A DNA stretch of 64,000 nucleotides from Inia geoffrensis (lineage: Eukaryota > Chordata > Mammalia > Artiodactyla > Iniidae). The stretch spans positions 1,798,001-1,862,000 of the forward strand of contig CM070914.1 of assembly GCA_036417435.1 (NCBI GenBank), read 5' to 3'. Positions within the stretch are counted from its first letter, which is position 1. Each line of letters begins with the position of its first letter. Of the stretch, positions 49,895 to 62,326 are shown piece by piece. The notes under the pieces were generated by a model. It saw only the letters and a program-made list of their open reading frames with translations, ran no database searches and had not been told where the DNA came from. The translations under genes and the position numbers were made by a program.

Positions 49895-51879
49895 GTGCTG
49901 GGGTACTTAAGCTGCTCCAAAACAGAGTGCAGTGCGTTTCCCTATACTCAGCATACACAGAGTGGCTCCAAAGGGATACGGGACTGGATGTTGCTCAACA
50001 GACACAGGTGGGCCTGGGATTACTTAGTGTACCTGGCAGTAACAGGATGCCCACATGAGCCTCCTAGGTGTCTGTAAAATCATACTGCCATTTAAGATAT
50101 GCAGAGCAGAGGTCACATGCTCATGGAAATTTCTGGACACCTCCATTCCTACACGCAAATCAAAGCCTCCAGGCATGTGTTCATGCTGCGTGCGCATTAA
50201 GTGACACAGCATGGTAAGATGCTGACTTTCTCCTGGAGCACAGTGACTTCACGTACGAGGTCTTCTAAGTATTCAAGGCAGAGTGTATTCTCATGGCAGC
50301 TCACCCTCAGGGCCATGACAAAGACTTCCTGGGGACTTCGGACTCACCAGAAATGTGGTCCTGACGGTGCTCCAGGACTCTGGAAATGTAGCTCTCCTCC
50401 CGGGACATGCGGTGTGCAGCCCGTCACTCGGCACGTACAGAGGCCCTCCGATGTACAGACCAGTGGGCCTCCATGTGGCTCAGCCTTCCCACAGGGCTCT
50501 GGAGGTACTCAGTGAACTTGGAGCAAAAATGATGCACAACCGAGGGCCCTAGGAGTCCTCAAAAGGGTCCTTCCTTTAAAATAAATCCCAACAGCGATGA
50601 AGAACTCATGGAGACAGTTGCATGCCTCCCTTTTTACACGGCTACCCAGGGTCTAACGTGGAGACGTGGTCTCTCATTGTTTCACTTTAGTTCTAGAGAC
50701 TGTCATGCTCACCACCACCGAGGCCATGGAAGCTCCTTGTTTGGACAGAGCCAATTCATATTTTTCCCCGAAGCATTCTTACAGGGTTCAGAGACCTGTC
50801 AACAGCAGAGAATGTCAGGTAGTTTCTAGGCAGCATGAATGGAGCCTTCAAATTGAGAAAACAAGTCTAGTTCCAGCAGGCCCCAATTTCCACGGGCACA
50901 CTCATCCTACGTCCCTCGGCTTTCTAAGAAGTCCAAAGGGAGACAAGGTTACCCAGTGTTTCCTTCCCTGAATCAACTTGTCGAAGTAGGGTTTTGTTCA
51001 TCATGTGAACTGCTTCAACCAAGCAACGCACTTGGTATGTGTGGGGCCGTCTGACTCTTCAAAAGTCTGCAGTGCCACGGGAAGAGCAGGCCTGAAATTG
51101 CAGTCAGAACGCACGCTGACTCTCTCCCGGCGCCAGGGTGAGTTCAGGCAGGAGGTCGTACATGGAATGGGAAGCCCAGGGTTTCTCTGAGTGCAGCTCA
51201 GACTAGGGTAATGGGTAAAATTTCGACGGCCTGAGGGACGTGCCAGAAAGGTGTTCCTGAACCTCTGTGAGTGCTGGGGTACTTAAGCTGCTCCAAAACA
51301 GAGTGCAGTGCGTTTCCCTACACTCAACATACACAGAGTGGCTCCAAAGTGCTACGTGACTGGATGTTGCTCAACAGACACAGGTGGCCCTGGGAGTACT
51401 TAGTGTACTATACCTGGCAGTAACAGGATGCCCACATGAGCCTCCTAGGTGTCTGTAAAATCATACTGCCAGTTAAGATATGCAGAGCAGATGTCACCTG
51501 CTCATGGAAAGTGCTGGACACCTCCGTTACTACAAACAAATCAAAGCCTAACCTCCAGGCATGTGTTCATGCTGGGTACGCATTAAGTGACGCAGCATGG
51601 TAAGATGCTGACTTTCTCCTGGAGCACAGTGACTTCACGTACGAGGTCTTCTAAGTGTTCAAGGCAGAGTGTTTTCTCATGGCAGTTCACCCTCAGGGCC
51701 ATGACAAAGACTTCCTGGAGACTTCGGACTCACCAGAAATGTGGTCCTGACGGTGCTCCAGGACTCTGGAAATGTAGCTGTCCTCCCGGGACATGCGGTG
51801 TGCAGCCCGTCACTCGGCACGTACAGAGGCCCTCCGATGTACAGACCAGTGGGCCTCCATGTGGCTCAGCCTTCCCACA
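48683..51879. repeat. Eight-unit-offset duplication, copy 2
   Basis: Partner of 37,630-40,826. It restores the 1,375/1,376-bp unit pair (36, 37) that otherwise occurs only as units 28 and 29. Confidence 0.9.
49895..51270 (+). repeat. Satellite unit 37 (1,376 bp)
   Basis: Copy of unit 29. Private changes are AAGGGATACGG near 49977 and TTGTTCATC near 51000. Confidence 0.97.
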
Positions 51880-52655
51880 GGGCTCTGCAGGTACTCAGTG
51901 AACTTGGAGCAAAAATGATGCACAACCGAGGGCCCAGGAGTCCTCCAAACGGTCCTTCCTTTAAAATAAATCCCAACAGCGATGAAGAACTCATGGAGAC
52001 AGTTGCATGCCTCCCTTTTTACACGGCTACCCAGGGTCTAACGTGGAGACGTGTTCTCTCATTGTTTCACTTTAGTTTTAGAGACTGTCATGCTCACCAC
52101 CACCGAGGCCATGGAAGCACCTTGTTTGGACAGAGCCAATTCATATTTTTCCCCGAAGCATTCTTACAGGGTTGAGAGACATGTCAACAGCAGAGAATGT
52201 CAGGTAGTTTCTAGGCAGCATGAATGGAGCCTTCAAATTGAGAAAACAAGTCTAGTTCCAGCAGGCCCCGATTTCCACGGGCACACTCATCCTACGTCCC
52301 TCGGCTTTCTAACAAGTCCAAAGGGAGACAAGGTTACCCAGTGTTTCTTTCCCTGAATCAACTTGTCGAAGTAGGGTTTTGTGCATCATGCGAACTGCCT
52401 CAACCAAGCAACACACTTGGTATGTGTGGGGCCGTCTGACTCTTCAAAAGTCTGCAGTGCCACGGGAAGAGCAGGCCTGAAATTGCAGTCAGAACGCACG
52501 CTGACTCTCTCCCGGCGCCAGGGTGAGTTCAGGCAGGAGGTCGTACATGGAATGGGAAGCCCAGGGTTTCTCTGAGTGCAGCTCAGACTAGGGTAATGGG
52601 TAAAATTTCGACGGCCTGAGGGACGTGCCAGAACGGTGTTCCTGAACCTCTGTGA
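51271..52655 (+). repeat. Satellite unit 38 (1,385 bp)
   Basis: First part copies unit 30, second part copies unit 32. Private CTACGTGACTGG near 51357 and GTAGCTGTCC near 51770. Confidence 0.97.
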
Positions 52656-53272
52656 GTGCTGGGGTACTTAAGCTGCTCCAAAACAGAGTGCAGTGCGTTT
52701 CCCTACACTCAACATACACAGAGTGGCTCCAAAGTGCTACGGGACTGGATGTTGCTCAACAGACACAGGTGGCCCTGGGAATACTTAGTGTACTATACAT
52801 GGCAGTAACAGGATGCCCACATGAGCCTCCTAGGTGTCTGTAAAATCATACTGCCAGTTAAGATATGCAGAGCAGATGTCACATGCTCATGGAAAGTGCT
52901 GGACACCTCCGTTCCTACAAGCAAATCAAAGCCTAACCTCCAGGCATGTGTTCATGCTGGGTGCGCATTAAGTGACGCAGCATGGTAAGATGCTGACTTT
53001 CTCCTGGAGCACAGTGACTTCACGTACGAGGTCTTCTAAGTGTTCAAGGCAGAGTGTTTTCTCATGGCAGCTCACCCTCAGGGCCATGACAAAGACTTCC
53101 TGGGGACTTCGGACTCACCAGAAATGTGGTCCTGACGGTGCTCCAGGACTCTGGAAATGTAGCTCTCCTCCCGGGACATGCGGTGTGCAGCCCGTCACTC
53201 GGCACGTACACAGGCCCTCCGATGTACAGACCAGTGGGCCTCCATGTGGCTCAGCCTTCCCACAGGGCTCTG
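51718..53272. repeat. Six-unit-offset homology block, copy 2
   Basis: Partner of 43,431-44,985. After this point the homology resumes one unit later (offset 9,672 bp, unit 33 second part against unit 40 second part), so unit 39 behaves as an extra in-register copy. Confidence 0.8.
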
Positions 53273-54040
53273 CAGGTACTCAGTGAACTTGGAGCAAAAA
53301 TGATGCACAACCGAGGGCCCAGGAGTCCTCCAAACGGTCCTTCCTTTAAAATAAATCCCAACAGCGATGAAGAACTCATGGAGACAGTTGCATGCCTCCC
53401 TTTTTACACGGCTACCCAGGGTCTAACGTGGAGACGTGTTCTCTCATTGTTTCACTTTAGTTTTAGAGACTGTCATGCTCACCACCACCGAGGCCATGGA
53501 AGCACCTTGTTTGGACAGAGCCAATTCATATTTTTCCCCGAAGCATTCTTACAGGGTTGAGAGACATGTCAACAGCAGAGAATGTCAGGTAGTTTCTAGG
53601 CAGCATGAATGGAGCCTTCAAATTGAGAAAACAAGTCTAGTTCCAGCAGGCCCCGATTTCCACGGGCACACTCATCCTACGTCCCTCGGCTTTCTAACAA
53701 GTCCAAAGGGAGACAAGGTTACCCAGTGTTTCTTTCCCTGAATCAACTTGTCGAAGTAGGGTTTTGTGCATCATGCGAACTGCCTCAACCAAGCAACACA
53801 CTTGGTATGTGTGGGGCCGTCTGACTCTTCAAAAGTCTGCAGTGCCACGGGAAGAGCAGGCCTGAAATTGCAGTCAGAACGCACGCTGACTCTCTCCCGG
53901 CGCCAGGGTGAGTTCAGGCAGGAGGTCGTACATGGAATGGGAAGCCCAGGGTTTCTCTGAGTGCAGCTCAGACTAGGGTAATGGGTAAAATTTCGACGGC
54001 CTGAGGGACGTGCCAGAACGGTGTTCCTGAACCTCTGTGA
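52656..54040 (+). repeat. Satellite unit 39 (1,385 bp)
   Basis: Subfamily II. Copied as unit 44 at 6,901 bp. Marked by GGGAATACTTAG, TATACATGG and GAGAGACATGTC. Confidence 0.97.
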
Positions 54041-56487
54041 GTGCTGGGGTACTTAAGCTGCTCCAAAACAGAGTGCAGTGCGTTTCCCTACACTCAACAT
54101 ACACAGAGTGGCTCCAAAGTGCTACGGGACTGGATGTTGCTCAACAGACACAGGTGGCCCTGGGAATACTTAGTGTACTATACATGGCAGTAACAGGATG
54201 CCCACATGAGCCTCCTAGGTGTCTGTAAAATCATACTGCCAGTTAAGATATGCAGAGCAGATGTCACATGCTCATGGAAAGTGCTGGACACCTCCGTTCC
54301 TACAAGCAAATCAAAGCCTAACCTCCAGGCATGTGTTCATGCTGGGTGCGCATTAAGTGACGCAGCATGGTAAGATGCTGACTTTCTCCTGGAGCACAGT
54401 GACTTCACGTACGAGGTCTTCTAAGTGTTCAAGGCAGAGTGTTTTCTCATGGCAGCTCACCCTCAGGGCCATGACAAAGACTTCCTGGGGACTTCGGACT
54501 CACCAGAAATGTGGTCCTGACGGTGCTCCAGGACTCTGGAAATGTAGCTCTCCTCCCGGGACATGCGGTGTGCAGCCCGTCACTCGGCACGTACACAGGC
54601 CCTCCGATGTACAGACCAGTGGGCCTCCATGTGGCTCAGCCTTCCCACAGGGCTCTGCAGATACTCAGTGAACTTGGAGGAAAAAGGATGCACAACCGAG
54701 GGCCCAGGAGTCCTCCAAATGGTACTTCCTTTAAAATAAATCCTAACAGCGATGAAGAACTCATGGAGACAGTTGCATGCTTCCATTTTTATAAGGCTAC
54801 TCAGGGTCTAACGTGGAGACGTGTTCTCTCATTGTTTCACTTTAGTTCTAGAGACTGTCATGCTCACCACCACCGAGGCCATGGAAGCACCTTGTTTGGA
54901 CAGAGCCAATTCATATTTTTCCCCGAAGCATTCTTACAGGGTTGAGAGACCTGTCAACAGCAGAGAATGTCAGGTAGTTTCTAGGCAGCATGAATGGAGC
55001 CTTCAAATTGAGAAAACAAGTCTAGTTCCAGCAGGCCCCGATTTCCACGGGCACACTCATCCTACGTCCCTCGGCTTTCTAACAAGTCCAAAGGGAGACA
55101 AGGTTACCCAGTGTTTCCTTCCCTGAATCAACTTGTCGAAGTAGGGTTTTGTGCATCATGCGAACTGCCTCAACCAAGCAACGCACTTGGTATGTGTGGG
55201 GCCGTCTAACTCTTCAAAAGTCTGCAGTGCCACGGGAAGAGCAGGCCTGAAATTGCAGTCAGAACGCACGCTGACTCTCTCCTGGCGCCAGGGGGAGTTC
55301 AGGCAGGAGGTCGTACATGGAATGCGAAGCCCAGGGTTTCTCTGAGTGCAGCTCAGACTAGGGTAATGGGTAAAATTTCGACGGCCTGAGGGACGTGCCA
55401 GAACGGTGTTCCTGAACCTCTGTGAGTGCTGGGGTACTTAAGCTGCTCCAAAACAGAGTGCAGTGCGTTTCCCTACACTAAGCATACACAGAGTGGCTCC
55501 AAAGGGCTACGGGACTGGATGTTGCTCAACAGACACAGGTGGGCCTGGGAGTACTTAGTGTACCTGGCAGTAACAGGATGCCCACATGAGCCTCCTAGGT
55601 GTCTGTAAAATCATACTGCCATTTAAGATATGCAGAGCAGAGGTCACATGCTCATGGAAAGTGCTGGACACCTCCATTCCTACACGCAAATCAAAGCCTC
55701 CAGGCATGTGTTCATGCTGGGTGCGCATTAAGTGACGCAGCATGGTAAGATGCTGACTTTCTCCTGGAGAACAGTGACTTCACGTACGAGGTCTAAGTAT
55801 TCAAGGCAGAGTGTTTTCTCATGGCAGCTCACCCTCAGGGCCATGACAAAGACTTCCTGGGGACTTCGGACTCACCAGATATGTGGTCCTGACGGTGCTC
55901 CAGGACTCTGGAAATGTAGCTCTCCTCCCGGGACATGCGGTGTGCAGCCCGTCACTCGACACGTACAGAGGCCCTCCGATGTACAGACCAGTGGGCCTCC
56001 ATGTGGCTCAGCCTTCCCAAAGGGCTCTGGAGGTGCTCAGTGAACTTGAAGCAAAAATGATGCACAACCGAGGGCCCCAGGAGTCCTCAAAAGGGTCCTT
56101 CCTTTAAAATAAATCCCAACAGCGATGAAGAACTCATGGAGACAGTTGCATGCTTCCATTTTTATACGGCTACTCAGGGTCTAACGTGGAGACGTGTTCT
56201 CTCATTGTTTCACTTTAGTTCTAGAGACTGTCATGCTCACCACCACCGAGGCCATGGAAGCACCTTGTTTGGACAGAGCCAATTCATATTTTTCCCCGAA
56301 GCATTCTTACAGGGTTGAGAGACCTGTCAACAGCAGAGAATGTCAGGTAGTTTCTAGGCAGCATGAATGGAGCCTTCAAATTGAGAAAACAAGTCTAGTT
56401 CCAGCAGGCCCCGATTTCCACGGGCACACTCATCCTACGTCCCTCGGCTTTCTAACAAGTCCAAAGGGAGACAAGGTTACCCAGTGT
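53730..56487. repeat. 1,385+1,373 dimer, copy 1
   Basis: Units 40 and 41 repeat as units 42 and 43 at an offset of 2,758 bp. The 1,373-bp member carries both the five-base loss and the three-base loss. One difference was seen: CCTTGTTTGG against CCTTTTTTGG near 59025. Confidence 0.9.
54041..55425 (+). repeat. Satellite unit 40 (1,385 bp)
   Basis: Subfamily II. Copied as units 42 and 45. Marked by TGCAGATACTC, GAAAAAGGATG and loss of the donor-like GT. Confidence 0.97.
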
Positions 56488-56798
56488 TTCCTTCCCTGAA
56501 TCAACTTGTCGAAGTAGGGTTTTGTGCATCATGCGAACTGCCTCAACCAAGCAACACACTTGGTATGTGTGGGGCCGTCTGACTCTTCAAAAGTCTGCAG
56601 TGCCACGGGAAGAGCAGGCCTGAAATTGCAGTCAGAACGCACGCTGACTCTCTCCCGGCGCCAGGGTGAGTTCAGGCAGGAGGTCGTACATGGAATGGGA
56701 AGCCCAGGGTTTCTCTGAGTGCAGCTCAGACTAGGGTAATGGGTAAAATTTCGACGGCCTGAGGGACGTGCCAGAACGGTGTTCCTGAACCTCTGTGA
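55426..56798 (+). repeat. Satellite unit 41 (1,373 bp)
   Basis: Shortest unit type: AA gain, five-base loss, and GGTCTAAG three-base loss. Copied as units 43 and 46. Also has GGGCCCCAGG and CCAGATATGTGG. Confidence 0.97.
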
Positions 56799-59245
56799 GT
56801 GCTGGGGTACTTAAGCTGCTCCAAAACAGAGTGCAGTGCGTTTCCCTACACTCAACATACACAGAGTGGCTCCAAAGTGCTACGGGACTGGATGTTGCTC
56901 AACAGACACAGGTGGCCCTGGGAATACTTAGTGTACTATACATGGCAGTAACAGGATGCCCACATGAGCCTCCTAGGTGTCTGTAAAATCATACTGCCAG
57001 TTAAGATATGCAGAGCAGATGTCACATGCTCATGGAAAGTGCTGGACACCTCCGTTCCTACAAGCAAATCAAAGCCTAACCTCCAGGCATGTGTTCATGC
57101 TGGGTGCGCATTAAGTGACGCAGCATGGTAAGATGCTGACTTTCTCCTGGAGCACAGTGACTTCACGTACGAGGTCTTCTAAGTGTTCAAGGCAGAGTGT
57201 TTTCTCATGGCAGCTCACCCTCAGGGCCATGACAAAGACTTCCTGGGGACTTCGGACTCACCAGAAATGTGGTCCTGACGGTGCTCCAGGACTCTGGAAA
57301 TGTAGCTCTCCTCCCGGGACATGCGGTGTGCAGCCCGTCACTCGGCACGTACACAGGCCCTCCGATGTACAGACCAGTGGGCCTCCATGTGGCTCAGCCT
57401 TCCCACAGGGCTCTGCAGATACTCAGTGAACTTGGAGGAAAAAGGATGCACAACCGAGGGCCCAGGAGTCCTCCAAATGGTACTTCCTTTAAAATAAATC
57501 CTAACAGCGATGAAGAACTCATGGAGACAGTTGCATGCTTCCATTTTTATAAGGCTACTCAGGGTCTAACGTGGAGACGTGTTCTCTCATTGTTTCACTT
57601 TAGTTCTAGAGACTGTCATGCTCACCACCACCGAGGCCATGGAAGCACCTTGTTTGGACAGAGCCAATTCATATTTTTCCCCGAAGCATTCTTACAGGGT
57701 TGAGAGACCTGTCAACAGCAGAGAATGTCAGGTAGTTTCTAGGCAGCATGAATGGAGCCTTCAAATTGAGAAAACAAGTCTAGTTCCAGCAGGCCCCGAT
57801 TTCCACGGGCACACTCATCCTACGTCCCTCGGCTTTCTAACAAGTCCAAAGGGAGACAAGGTTACCCAGTGTTTCCTTCCCTGAATCAACTTGTCGAAGT
57901 AGGGTTTTGTGCATCATGCGAACTGCCTCAACCAAGCAACGCACTTGGTATGTGTGGGGCCGTCTAACTCTTCAAAAGTCTGCAGTGCCACGGGAAGAGC
58001 AGGCCTGAAATTGCAGTCAGAACGCACGCTGACTCTCTCCTGGCGCCAGGGGGAGTTCAGGCAGGAGGTCGTACATGGAATGCGAAGCCCAGGGTTTCTC
58101 TGAGTGCAGCTCAGACTAGGGTAATGGGTAAAATTTCGACGGCCTGAGGGACGTGCCAGAACGGTGTTCCTGAACCTCTGTGAGTGCTGGGGTACTTAAG
58201 CTGCTCCAAAACAGAGTGCAGTGCGTTTCCCTACACTAAGCATACACAGAGTGGCTCCAAAGGGCTACGGGACTGGATGTTGCTCAACAGACACAGGTGG
58301 GCCTGGGAGTACTTAGTGTACCTGGCAGTAACAGGATGCCCACATGAGCCTCCTAGGTGTCTGTAAAATCATACTGCCATTTAAGATATGCAGAGCAGAG
58401 GTCACATGCTCATGGAAAGTGCTGGACACCTCCATTCCTACACGCAAATCAAAGCCTCCAGGCATGTGTTCATGCTGGGTGCGCATTAAGTGACGCAGCA
58501 TGGTAAGATGCTGACTTTCTCCTGGAGAACAGTGACTTCACGTACGAGGTCTAAGTATTCAAGGCAGAGTGTTTTCTCATGGCAGCTCACCCTCAGGGCC
58601 ATGACAAAGACTTCCTGGGGACTTCGGACTCACCAGATATGTGGTCCTGACGGTGCTCCAGGACTCTGGAAATGTAGCTCTCCTCCCGGGACATGCGGTG
58701 TGCAGCCCGTCACTCGACACGTACAGAGGCCCTCCGATGTACAGACCAGTGGGCCTCCATGTGGCTCAGCCTTCCCAAAGGGCTCTGGAGGTGCTCAGTG
58801 AACTTGAAGCAAAAATGATGCACAACCGAGGGCCCCAGGAGTCCTCAAAAGGGTCCTTCCTTTAAAATAAATCCCAACAGCGATGAAGAACTCATGGAGA
58901 CAGTTGCATGCTTCCATTTTTATACGGCTACTCAGGGTCTAACGTGGAGACGTGTTCTCTCATTGTTTCACTTTAGTTCTAGAGACTGTCATGCTCACCA
59001 CCACCGAGGCCATGGAAGCACCTTTTTTGGACAGAGCCAATTCATATTTTTCCCCGAAGCATTCTTACAGGGTTGAGAGACCTGTCAACAGCAGAGAATG
59101 TCAGGTAGTTTCTAGGCAGCATGAATGGAGCCTTCAAATTGAGAAAACAAGTCTAGTTCCAGCAGGCCCCGATTTCCACGGGCACACTCATCCTACGTCC
59201 CTCGGCTTTCTAACAAGTCCAAAGGGAGACAAGGTTACCCAGTGT
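56488..59245. repeat. 1,385+1,373 dimer, copy 2
   Basis: Second copy of the dimer beginning at 53,730; homology extends to about 59,309. A third 1,385+1,373 pair (units 45 and 46) follows after the single intervening unit 44. Confidence 0.9.
56799..58183 (+). repeat. Satellite unit 42 (1,385 bp)
   Basis: Copy of unit 40 at 2,758 bp. Confidence 0.97.
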
Positions 59246-59556
59246 TTCCTTCCCTGAATCAACTTGTCGAAGTAGGGTTTTGTGCATCATGCGAACTGCC
59301 TCAACCAAGCAACGCACTTGGTATGTGTGGGGCCGTCTAACTCTTCAAAAGTCTGCAGTGCCACGGGAAGAGCAGGCCTGAAATTGCAGTCAGAACGCAC
59401 GCTGACTCTCTCCTGGCGCCAGGGGGAGTTCAGGCAGGAGGTCGTACATGGAATGCGAAGCCCAGGGTTTCTCTGAGTGCAGCTCAGACTAGGGTAATGG
59501 GTAAAATTTCGACGGCCTGAGGGACGTGCCAGAACGGTGTTCCTGAACCTCTGTGA
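58184..59556 (+). repeat. Satellite unit 43 (1,373 bp)
   Basis: Copy of unit 41 at 2,758 bp, with private CCTTTTTTGG near 59025. Its end differs from unit 41 (CAACGCACTTGG, GGGGGAGTT). Confidence 0.97.
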
Positions 59557-60941
59557 GTGCTGGGGTACTTAAGCTGCTCCAAAACAGAGTGCAGTGCGTT
59601 TCCCTACACTCAACATACACAGAGTGGCTCCAAAGTGCTACGGGACTGGATGTTGCTCAACAGACACAGGTGGCCCTGGGAATACTTAGTGTACTATACA
59701 TGGCAGGAACAGGATGCCCACATGAGCCTCCTAGGTGTCTGTAAAATCATACTGCCAGTTAAGATATGCAGAGCAGATGTCACATGCTCATGGAAAGTGC
59801 TGGACACCTCCGTTCCTACAAGCAAATCAAAGCCTAACCTCCAGGCATGTGTTCATGCTGGGTGCGCATTAAGTGACGCAGCATGGTAAGATGCTGACTT
59901 TCTCCTGGAGCACAGTGACTTCACGTACGAGGTCTTCTAAGTGTTCAAGGCAGAGTGTTTTCTCATGGCAGCTCACCCTCAGGGCCATGACAAAGACTTC
60001 CTGGGGACTTCGGACTCACCAGAAATGTGGTCCTGACGGTGCTCCAGGACTCTGGAAATGTAGCTCTCCTCCCGGGACATGCGGTGTGCAGCCCGTCACT
60101 CGGCACGTACACAGGCCCTCCGATGTACAGACCAGTGGGCCTCCATGTGGCTCAGCCTTCCCACAGGGCTCTGCAGGTACTCAGTGAACTTGGAGCAAAA
60201 ATGATGCACAACCGAGGGCCCAGGAGTCCTCCAAACGGTCCTTCCTTTAAAATAAATCCCAACAGCGATGAAGAACTCATGGAGACAGTTGCATGCCTCC
60301 CTTTTTACACGGCTACCCAGGGTCTAACGTGGAGACGTGTTCTCTCATTGTTTCACTTTAGTTTTAGAGACTGTCATGCTCACCACCACCGAGGCCATGG
60401 AAGCACCTTGTTTGGACAGAGCCAATTCATATTTTTCCCCGAAGCATTCTTACAGGGTTGAGAGACATGTCAACAGCAGAGAATGTCAGGTAGTTTCTAG
60501 GCAGCATGAATGGAGCCTTCAAATTGAGAAAACAAGTCTAGTTCCAGCAGGCCCCGATTTCCACGGGCACACTCATCCTACGTCCCTCGGCTTTCTAACA
60601 AGTCCAAAGGGAGACAAGGTTACCCAGTGTTTCTTTCCCTGAATCAACTTGTCGAAGTAGGGTTTTGTGCATCATGCGAACTGCCTCAACCAAGCAACAC
60701 ACTTGGTATGTGTGGGGCCGTCTGACTCTTCAAAAGTCTGCAGTGCCACGGGAAGAGCAGGCCTGAAATTGCAGTCAGAACGCACGCTGACTCTCTCCCG
60801 GCGCCAGGGTGAGTTCAGGCAGGAGGTCGTACATGGAATGGGAAGCCCAGGGTTTCTCTGAGTGCAGCTCAGACTAGGGTAATGGGTAAAATTTCGACGG
60901 CCTGAGGGACGTGCCAGAACGGTGTTCCTGAACCTCTGTGA
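59557..60941 (+). repeat. Satellite unit 44 (1,385 bp)
   Basis: Copy of unit 39 at 6,901 bp, with one difference near 59706 (GGCAGGAAC). Confidence 0.97.
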
Positions 60942-62326
60942 GTGCTGGGGTACTTAAGCTGCTCCAAAACAGAGTGCAGTGCGTTTCCCTACACTCAACA
61001 TACACAGAGTGGCTCCAAAGTGCTACGGGACTGGATGTTGCTCAACAGACACAGGTGGCCCTGGGAATACTTAGTGTACTATACATGGCAGTAACAGGAT
61101 GCCCACATGAGCCTCCTAGGTGTCTGTAAAATCATACTGCCAGTTAAGATATGCAGAGCAGATGTCACATGCTCATGGAAAGTGCTGGACACCTCCGTTC
61201 CTACAAGCAAATCAAAGCCTAACCTCCAGGCATGTGTTCATGCTGGGTGCGCATTAAGTGACGCAGCATGGTAAGATGCTGACTTTCTCCTGGAGCACAG
61301 TGACTTCACGTACGAGGTCTTCTAAGTGTTCAAGGCAGAGTGTTTTCTCATGGCAGCTCACCCTCAGGGCCATGACAAAGACTTCCTGGGGACTTCGGAC
61401 TCACCAGAAATGTGGTCCTGACGGTGCTCCAGGACTCTGGAAATGTAGCTCTCCTCCCGGGACATGCGGTGTGCAGCCCGTCACTCGGCACGTACACAGG
61501 CCCTCCGATGTACAGACCAGTGGGCCTCCATGTGGCTCAGCCTTCCCACAGGGCTCTGCAGATACTCAGTGAACTTGGAGGAAAAAGGATGCACAACCGA
61601 GGGCCCAGGAGTCCTCCAAATGGTACTTCCTTTAAAATAAATCCTAACAGCGATGAAGAACTCATGGAGACAGTTGCATGCTTCCATTTTTATAAGGCTA
61701 CTCAGGGTCTAACGTGGAGACGTGTTCTCTCATTGTTTCACTTTAGTTCTAGAGACTGTCATGCTCACCACCACCGAGGCCATGGAAGCACCTTGTTTGG
61801 ACAGAGCCAATTCATATTTTTCCCCGAAGCATTCTTACAGGGTTGAGAGACCTGTCAACAGCAGAGAATGTCAGGTAGTTTCTAGGCAGCATGAATGGAG
61901 CCTTCAAATTGAGAAAACAAGTCTAGTTCCAGCAGGCCCCGATTTCCACGGGCACACTCATCCTACGTCCCTCGGCTTTCTAACAAGTCCAAAGGGAGAC
62001 AAGGTTACCCAGTGTTTCCTTCCCTGAATCAACTTGTCGAAGTAGGGTTTTGTGCATCATGCGAACTGCCTCAACCAAGCAACGCACTTGGTATGTGTGG
62101 GGCCGTCTAACTCTTCAAAAGTCTGCAGTGCCACGGGAAGAGCAGGCCTGAAATTGCAGTCAGAACGCACGCTGACTCTCTCCTGGCGCCAGGGGGAGTT
62201 CAGGCAGGAGGTCGTACATGGAATGCGAAGCCCAGGGTTTCTCTGAGTGCAGCTCAGACTAGGGTAATGGGTAAAATTTCGACGGCCTGAGGGACGTGCC
62301 AGAACGGTGTTCCTGAACCTCTGTGA
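60942..62326 (+). repeat. Satellite unit 45 (1,385 bp)
   Basis: Copy of unit 40 at 6,901 bp. Confidence 0.97.

Larger units (their letters stand above)
52556..56551. repeat. Five-unit-offset duplication, copy 1
   Basis: Recurs at 59,457-63,452 (offset 6,901 bp = 1,385+1,385+1,373+1,385+1,373). Only one difference was seen over 3,996 bp: GGCAGTAAC here against GGCAGGAAC near 59706. This and the adjacent dimer are the least diverged pairs in the window. Confidence 0.92.
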
